Assembly: GCF_002954685.1 (NCBI RefSeq)
Contig: NZ_MSCN01000001.1
Location: 1,021,600 to 1,085,599 of the forward strand
Reading direction: 5' to 3'
DNA from: Polaribacter porphyrae
GTDB taxonomy: Bacteria; Bacteroidota; Bacteroidia; Flavobacteriales; Flavobacteriaceae
DNA length: 64,000 nucleotides
Of the stretch, positions 62,570 through 64,000 are shown piece by piece (the stretch's first letter is position 1; each line of letters opens with the position of its first letter). A program made the position numbers and the translations under genes. The notes under the pieces are model-generated. The model was not told where the DNA came from, ran no database searches, and worked only from the letters and a program-made list of their open reading frames with translations.

Positions 62570-64000
62570 TTAAAAATTGAATCGAATTCTACTGTATACT
62601 GTTCTTCCTAAAAGTAAAACTGCATCATTATTTGGAAAGGTACTTTCATTCTCTAAACCTCTTTCATCAAACAAATTATCTATACCTATTTGTACATTCA
62701 TAGTATCTAGAAAAGTTTTATCTAAAGCAATATTTACTTGAACATTTCCTGCCACAAAATCATCATATTTATCTATGATGTTTTGGCTATTATTGGTATC
62801 AAAAAGTGCATATTTACTTCTATACAATGCTCTAACATTTGCATTAAATTGATATTTTCTATTACTGTAAAATAACTTTGCATTTGCAGTATGTCTAGAT
62901 CTATTTGGTAATCCAAAATAATCTTGCTTGGTCAATAGTTCAGAAGGAGAACTTGGAGCTCTTCTAAAAAAAACCGTCCCAGAATTTATTAAATCTAATT
63001 GCTCTTTGTCTTTAGCTTCCAAATATTGATAACCTCCTATAAAACGTAAATTATCAGCTATTTTATAGTTAATATCTAACTCTACACCTTGTGTAAAAAC
63101 TTCATCTCTATTTTCATAATAAAAAACAGAGGTACCTGCTCCCAAACCAGGTAAAACTGGAGTACCTACAGGAGTGTTTACAGGTTTTTGTAAAGCAATC
63201 GTGTTAATTAAATCTTTAATGTCATTTCTAAAAAAGTTAATATTAATTTTTAGGTCTGATGTAGGTTTTACTTGAAATCCAAAATTGTATCCAATAGAAG
63301 TTTCTGGATTCAAATCTTTATCTAAAACAGCTACATTAGGTTCATTTCCATATAACTCGTGTAACGTTCTTGTACCTAATACTATATAACCTCCAGAATT
63401 GTTAATAAAGTTGAAAAATAACTGTCTAAAATCTGGTGCTTTAAAACCAAAACCAACAGAACCTCTAGCTGTTAGCCAACTGTTAATAGTGTATGTTGAT
63501 GATATTTTAGGGCTAAAAGCAGATTTGTATTTGTTGTGTGCATCAAATCGTGCACCAACAACTGTGTTCATATTTTTAAGAGGATGAAAATCATATTGAA
63601 GAAATACATATTTTGCATTAAAGGTTTCTTTTTTTGAAAAAAACGTTCTATCTAAAGCATCAAAATTAATACCTATACCAGCATTTAAAGTGCTGTTGCT
63701 AAAATTGGCAGTGGTTCTAATTTCTGGTCTAAACAACGTTTGATTAAATAGTGAAGTAGCATTATTAAATTGACTTTCTGTCTTAAAACGAGTAGCGTAA
63801 AACGTATAATCGAAGCTCCATTGATCATTTAAAATATGATTCAATTCTGTGTTTAAATTCCAATCTACCTGTTTGTTAACAACATTTTGAATTTCAGAAA
63901 AATAACGTTGAGAAGTCAACAAACGTAATCGATCAGAAAACTCATATGTCAATTGTAAGCTTGCTGTGTAATTTTGATAAGCTTCAGTAGTATTCCCCTG
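62570..64000 (-). CDS. TonB-dependent receptor, C-terminal part (5' end outside window)
   Basis: An open frame continues to the right edge of the window. It covers about 477 codons of a beta-barrel: QGNTTEAYQNYTASLQL at the edge, then amphipathic strands, a TonB-receptor motif (GSVGFGFKAPDFRQLFFNF), EMS-like loops and the last strand ending TVYSRIRFNF. The N-terminus with plug and possible carboxypeptidase-regulatory domain is not in the window. It lies upstream of the HmuY-like gene, and the pair is probably a heme-uptake operon (HmuR-HmuY type). Confidence 0.88.
   Translation of the reverse strand, partial: QGNTTEAYQNYTASLQLTYEFSDRLRLLTSQRYFSEIQNVVNKQVDWNLNTELNHILNDQWSFDYTFYATRFKTESQFNNATSLFNQTLFRPEIRTTANFSNSTLNAGIGINFDALDRTFFSKKETFNAKYVFLQYDFHPLKNMNTVVGARFDAHNKYKSAFSPKISSTYTINSWLTARGSVGFGFKAPDFRQLFFNFINNSGGYIVLGTRTLHELYGNEPNVAVLDKDLNPETSIGYNFGFQVKPTSDLKININFFRNDIKDLINTIALQKPVNTPVGTPVLPGLGAGTSVFYYENRDEVFTQGVELDINYKIADNLRFIGGYQYLEAKDKEQLDLINSGTVFFRRAPSSPSELLTKQDYFGLPNRSRHTANAKLFYSNRKYQFNANVRALYRSKYALFDTNNSQNIIDKYDDFVAGNVQVNIALDKTFLDTMNVQIGIDNLFDERGLENESTFPNNDAVLLLGRTVYSRIRFNF

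Noticed and set aside
1-64000. Prophage or integrated mobile element
   Set aside because: No integrase, portal, terminase or tail gene and no att-like direct repeats flanking tRNA genes were found; base composition looks uniform.

Overview
This window is AT-rich chromosomal DNA, most likely from a marine member of the Flavobacteriaceae (Bacteroidota) of the Polaribacter/Tenacibaculum kind. The evidence is two proteins with C-terminal type IX secretion (T9SS) sorting domains, several SusC/RagA-like or related TonB-dependent receptors with carboxypeptidase-regulatory N-terminal domains, promoters of the Bacteroidota form TTG-N(17-23)-TAnnTTTG, a preference for TTG starts in several genes, and gene pairs typical of that family (DUF6702 next to an M1 peptidase, HmuY-like lipoprotein next to a TonB receptor). 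No tRNA, rRNA, CRISPR array, prophage or insertion sequence was recognised.

Layout. 1-2.3 kb: a truncated MerR-family regulator with a CarH/LitR-type Wx9EH motif, divergent from an ECF sigma factor, a four-helix membrane protein and a small outer-membrane barrel. 2.3-12 kb: threonine aldolase, a T9SS-exported beta-helix protein, a propeller-type LytS histidine kinase with its LytTR regulator, a P-loop kinase and a large metzincin. 12-18 kb: prfB without the usual frameshift site, two perfect tandem-repeat arrays, an ArsC-like reductase, a TonB-dependent receptor and fumC. 18-27.7 kb: a degenerate HEPN-like protein, followed by two converging gene sets that together encode two esterases, an M17 aminopeptidase, three ATP-grasp ligases, a GCS2/YbdK-type carboxylate-amine ligase and a class I amidotransferase. 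This is the best candidate for an uncharacterised system: it looks like a pathway that makes, and probably trims or releases, a small peptide or amide. 28-34 kb: a MATE pump, thiol peroxidase, DgkA and a second LytTR/propeller-kinase pair. 34-44 kb: a T9SS cargo with ELWxxDGT and Ig-like repeats, then a housekeeping run ftsK-lolA-lptF/G-ribB, a SUFU-domain protein and peptidase E. 45-57 kb: a tandem trio of carboxypeptidase-regulatory-like exported proteins, DUF6702 and an M1 peptidase, then an operon of two paralogous membrane proteins with M28 and M23 exported peptidases, and a YdeI/DUF1905 pair. 57-64 kb: a third LytTR/LytS pair, a TonB-dependent receptor, and a HmuY-like lipoprotein downstream of a TonB-dependent receptor that runs off the window.

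How the parts fit. Much of the window concerns the envelope: outer-membrane uptake, secreted adhesin-like proteins, peptidases, lipoprotein sorting and LPS transport, with three LytS/LytTR-type systems for sensing. Intergenic space carries a family of imperfect palindromes ending in TGTCA/TGACA. Two of these sit inside co-oriented gene sets, in the amide-ligase operon and between the third kinase and its regulator. All functions are inferred from sequence motifs and family knowledge; no database search was possible.
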